DNA of 64,000 nucleotides. Source: Cepaea nemoralis (lineage: Eukaryota > Mollusca > Gastropoda > Stylommatophora > Helicidae). A model generated the notes under the pieces. It was not told where the DNA came from and made no database searches. It saw only the letters and a list, made by a program, of their open reading frames with translations. Below are positions 60,447 through 64,000 of this stretch, piece by piece. How positions within the stretch are numbered: the first letter of the stretch is position 1; each line of letters starts with the position of its first letter. Made by a program: the position numbers and the translations under genes. The stretch lies in the NCBI GenBank assembly GCA_014155875.1, contig JACEFZ010025095.1, forward strand, positions 372,501 to 436,500. Direction: 5' to 3'.

Positions 60447-61396
60447 ATTATGTCAATATGTTGACAATGTGTCAATATTGACACGTTTACATCCAGAATG
60501 TGTTAATAATGACATATTTACATCCCAGAATGTGTCAATAGTGACATATTTACATCCCAGAATGTGTCAATAGTGACATATTTACATCCCAGAATGTGTC
60601 AATAGTGACATATTTACATCCCAGAATTTGTCAATAGTGACATAATTTCATCCCAGAATGTGTCAATATTGACATGTTTTACATCCAGAATGTGCCAATA
60701 GTAACATGGTTACGTTCCAGAATGAATCAATGGTGACATGTTTACATCCCAAAATGTGTCAAAAGTGATATGTTTATATCCAGAATGTGTTAATAGTGAC
60801 ATGTTTATATCCAGAATGTGTCAGCAGTGACATGTTTACATCCCAGAATGAGTTGATAGTGACATGTGTTACATGAATCCAGAATGTGTCAAAAGTGACA
60901 TGTTTACATCCAGAATGTGTCAATAGTGACATGTTTACATCAAGAATGTTAATAGTGGCATGTTTACATTCCAGAATGAGTCAATAGTGACTTGTTTACA
61001 TCCAAAATGTGTCAATAGTGACATGTTCACATCCCAGAATGAGTTAATAGGGACATATTTACATCCCAGAATGAGTCAATAGTGAAGTGCGTACATACCA
61101 GAATGAGTCAATAGTGTTATGTTTACATCCCAGAATGTGTTAATAGTGACATGTTTACATTCAAGAATGTGTTAATAGTGACACATTGACATCCAGAATT
61201 TGTCAAAAGTGACATGTTTACATCCCAGAATGAGTCAATAGTGGTATGTTTACATCCAGAATGTGTCAAAAGTGACATGTTTACACCTTAGAATGTGTCA
61301 ATAATTACATGTTTACATCCCAGAATGAGTCAATAGTGACATGTTTACATCCCAGAATGTGTCAAAAGTTACATGTTTACATTACAGAATGTCTCT
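60447..61396. repeat. ~30-bp minisatellite array
   Basis: About 30 units of CATCCCAGAATGTGTCAATA plus GTGACATGTTTA, with substitutions and 1-2 bp indels. Open frames within it are artefacts of the repeat. It starts inside or just after the LINE F derivative. Confidence 0.95.
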
Positions 61397-61399
61397 TTG

Positions 61400-62825
61400 C
61401 CAATGTGAGATTTGAGTACCGGTCTTGTGGTAACAGTAAACACATGTGTGTGGGTGTCAACTGTTAGTTCCACATTTACTATGAATAACAACGACAACTC
61501 CAACAGATTACGATTTCGACGTTTGTATAGGTTGTGCAGTCGCCTGCAAATAGATGACAGAACAATGAAAAATACAAAGACAAATCATATATATAAATGC
61601 AAATTGCAAATAAGAGGGAATCAAGTATACGCAGACGGATGAATGTAAAGTTGAACAGATACATAAGCAGACACACAGATATAGATTCCTAGGTCGGCAG
61701 TTGTATAGTTAACATATAGACAAGAAGGAAGCAAATTACGTATTTATTTAGGTAGATAAGCATTTACGAAGGAATTCAGAAGGTATGTAGATAAAGATAG
61801 AAACATGAAACTGTATAACCTAATTAATACAGCTGATGTATAACAAATGTGCAACTATATCATTAGAAATGAAACGATTGTTTCCTTGTAGCCAAGTGTT
61901 TGTATCCCAAACACAAGACCTCGAACACAAGAACCCCGAACAAAGTATGGGGCTGCTAATACCAGCTAAGAAATAGCACATTGATTATACGCGTTACATG
62001 ACTGCCAGGTTCTTGCTTAGGCTCAGTTGTAAAGAACGTGACACACTCATGACGAAACATTAGTAGTAGTTATAGAAAACAAGAGCTAACGCCAGCGTCC
62101 TCACCGTTGATCACCTTTTATTTTGACGTTATCACATCACCATGTCGCCCACTCTTCCATCATCATCTCAGTCGATCGGAGGGTAGAACGGATCATATTA
62201 TTGTGTGGCGACTGATGCAATAAATTCTATTCTCAGATGTCTATTGTAATCGTCTAGGGCGAAGCTATATCTTCTGTTTTCACAAACAATTTCATTTAGA
62301 CAATAGTCAACTTACAACTCTGGCTGGCCATCTTGGGCACATGCACAACCGCACTTCGCTGTCAAAATTCATGGAATATAACCGCTGACACAACAGAAAC
62401 CGTGTTCATTCTTGTAGCCTGACGTAGAACATAATGACTATCTTACTGGTTATACTAAGCTTGCTGTTTAGCCGTTTTTGGATGCCTGATTGCGTTTTTC
62501 CAACCTCTCTCTACAATCCCCTCAGCCTGACTGAAGTCTAGTTCTTTCTTACCCCTGAAGTCACTTCCGTCCCGTCACGTGATGTTTTGGGGTATCATAC
62601 TTCCCTCGAGTAGTTTCCCTTGGTTGTGACTGTCGTTCAAACGTTAAACTATCGTCATTTTAATACGACTATTCTATTATGCCTCGCTTTCGTGGTGATA
62701 GTTTCTCATATAGAACATTACTCATCTATAGTCTATTTTTGTCAATTGTCACTTGTACCGTGTAACCCTTACTTCTGTACATGGCAATGACACAGTTAGA
62801 TATTAAGCCCACAAGTTGTATTAAC
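61400..62825. other. No recognised feature
   Basis: AT-rich. No supported gene, terminal repeat or tandem structure found on either strand. Confidence 0.45.
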
Positions 62826-62829
62826 AACG

Positions 62830-63300
62830 CACACTCATCTCATCTCATCATGTTCCTCTTGTACCTTGCGGTGTCGAGGTGAAGTATAAACTTCGTGAGA
62901 GTGCCCGGTTATGGGCTTCGTATATCGACATTCCCATGGATTCTGTTATTCCCTCAGTCCAACGTTTACGTGGTCGGCCTCTTCCTCTGTTTCCATCTGG
63001 TCTGTACATCATTGCTTGTTGTGGCATGCTGTTGACTGGTAGCCTACTTGCATGGCCAAACCATTTGACTTGCTGCTTTCTAATAAAATCTAGAGCAGCT
63101 TTAACCCCTACTTTAGTCCTGATTTCTTCATTTCTGATCTTATCTCTTCTTGATACGTTGAGTATTCTTCTCAGAAACCTCATTTCTGTTGTTGTGATTT
63201 TTCTTTTCTCTTTTTCTGTCATTGTCCAGGTTTGGCATTGGTAGCAGAGAGTTGGTAGGAAGATTGTGTTGTAAAGTGCTTTCTTAGTCAGTCCGTTTAT
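62830..63300 (-). mobile_element. LINE family C 3' portion
   Basis: A 124-codon open tail (63222-62848): MTEKEKRKITTTEMRFLRRI, VKWFGHASRLPVNSMPQQAM, RGRGRPRKRWTEGI, YFTSTPQGTRGT, ending in (TGATGA). Better preserved than the copies at 5.06 and 7.73 kb. Confidence 0.85.
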
Positions 63301-63404
63301 ACTTCTTGGTTTTTCTACGAGCAGTATGAAGATCCCCTGCCGGCTTGCTAGTTTAGGACACTAATCTGAACAACGCACACTGAACCGGGAAAATTAACAT
63401 AATA

Positions 63405-63535
63405 TGCTATTTAAAAAAAAGTTAGCAGCATTTCCTTTACCGGAGGTCGCAGCTGATTCCACTATTTTTGACTGTTTGTGGTTTCTTGACAAGTCCATCA
63501 GTAGTTTGCCATTGTTTTCTGAACGGCTGAAACTC
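63405..63535 (-). mobile_element. SINE family 1 relic
   Basis: Diverged antisense match to the family 1 central block (CAGTAGTTTGCCATTGTTTT CTGA on the plus strand) and 3' tail. No intact tRNA head. Confidence 0.5.
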
Positions 63536-63547
63536 ATCTGTTACTAT

Positions 63548-63576
63548 TTATTAATATTATTATTATTATTATTATT

Positions 63577-63614
<38 letters not shown>

Positions 63615-63615
63615 T
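63548..63615. repeat. (TTA)n(TCA)n microsatellite
   Basis: About eight TTA and fifteen TCA triplets adjoining the SINE relic. Confidence 0.92.
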
Positions 63616-63654
63616 GTCATAAGTAAAGAATGAATGTCGTAGTAGTTATTTGTT

Positions 63655-64000
63655 CCTCTTTACCACTTTAGTGTCGTCCCTGGAGTAAGGGGAATCAACA
63701 CCCACATTTGTTTAATTCAATATCTCTATCCTGGAGATATCCAGCAGACTCCGTCCACAACACTCCCTCAATCTGAAGACACCTTCTTCTCACTCTTGCT
63801 CACTCCTGGATCATGCCCCCTCTCATTCTTCCCCAACATAACTTACGTGACAACTCTAGCTTCAACAAATAAAAACAAGAAATTTATTAAAGCAAAGAGT
63901 ATATGTAGGAGAAGTGTGTGTGTATATAAGGTGTAGAATGTGTGACGTATATTCTAAATAGTATATAGACTCAGATCAGTGTTCAGGAGTATAGTCATTC
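63655..64000 (-). repeat. Related Gmr1-type LTR, 3' end, cut by window edge
   Basis: On the minus strand it follows the last ~300 bp of the 36701/43998 LTR: an AATAAATT tract, GTTGGGGAAG, ATGAGAGGGGGCAT, AAGGTGTC, TGGACGGA...CTGGAT and CAGGGACGACACT, in the same order but diverged. Probably the R-U5 end of another element of the same group extending past 64000. Confidence 0.65.

Overview
This window is animal nuclear DNA: intron-bearing, AT-rich and packed with transposable elements. The mix (Penelope-like element with GIY-YIG endonuclease, a Ty3/gypsy element with integrase upstream of reverse transcriptase, several APE-type LINE families, tRNA-derived SINEs, Polinton-type termini) and a polycystin host gene suggest a marine invertebrate, most likely a mollusc or other lophotrochozoan. 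The taxon is inferred, not proven.

Host gene: four minus-strand exons (21523-21723, 18076-18196, 14965-15136, 3286-3491) encode a polycystin-family channel. The first three join with GT/AG sites and matching phases into the extracellular polycystin domain; the last covers a transmembrane segment. Introns of about 3 to 11.5 kb are filled with LINE, SINE, mariner and Penelope insertions.

Layout: 1-700 is a GAA array. 1-8.6 kb holds LINE 3' fragments, a SINE with perfect target duplications and the most 3' visible exon. 8.6-11.5 kb is a Penelope-like element with 86-bp terminal repeats carrying a hammerhead-like core, interrupted by a SINE. 12-21.7 kb holds three exons among LINE/SINE/mariner debris. 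21989-31349 is an LTR retrotransposon (gag and protease only) split by an apparently intact 3.97-kb LINE. 31.4-36.7 kb holds a minisatellite, a SINE and a long LINE copy. 36701-46091 is a Ty3/gypsy element with 2094-bp LTRs and the order protease-integrase-RT-RNase H (Gmr1-like). 46.1-48.6 kb holds LINE debris and microsatellites.

The most unusual object is 48727-58979: a 10.25-kb palindromic element bounded by a 6-bp target duplication (CACCTG), ends beginning AG, and inverted arms of about 3.7 kb. Each arm carries a C2H2 zinc-finger gene, a divergent small gene with weak Bcl-2-like (BH1/BH2) motifs, a conserved 86-aa ORF, and an array of GGTCAAG-type repeats; the centre is satellite DNA. 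The termini are Polinton/Maverick-like, but no polymerase, integrase or capsid gene is present, so it looks like a non-autonomous derivative in which one end of a Polinton/adintovirus-like genome was duplicated as an inverted dimer. Beyond it lie a hammerhead ribozyme candidate (59443-59502), a 30-bp minisatellite, LINE/SINE relics and part of a second Gmr1-like LTR at the right edge.
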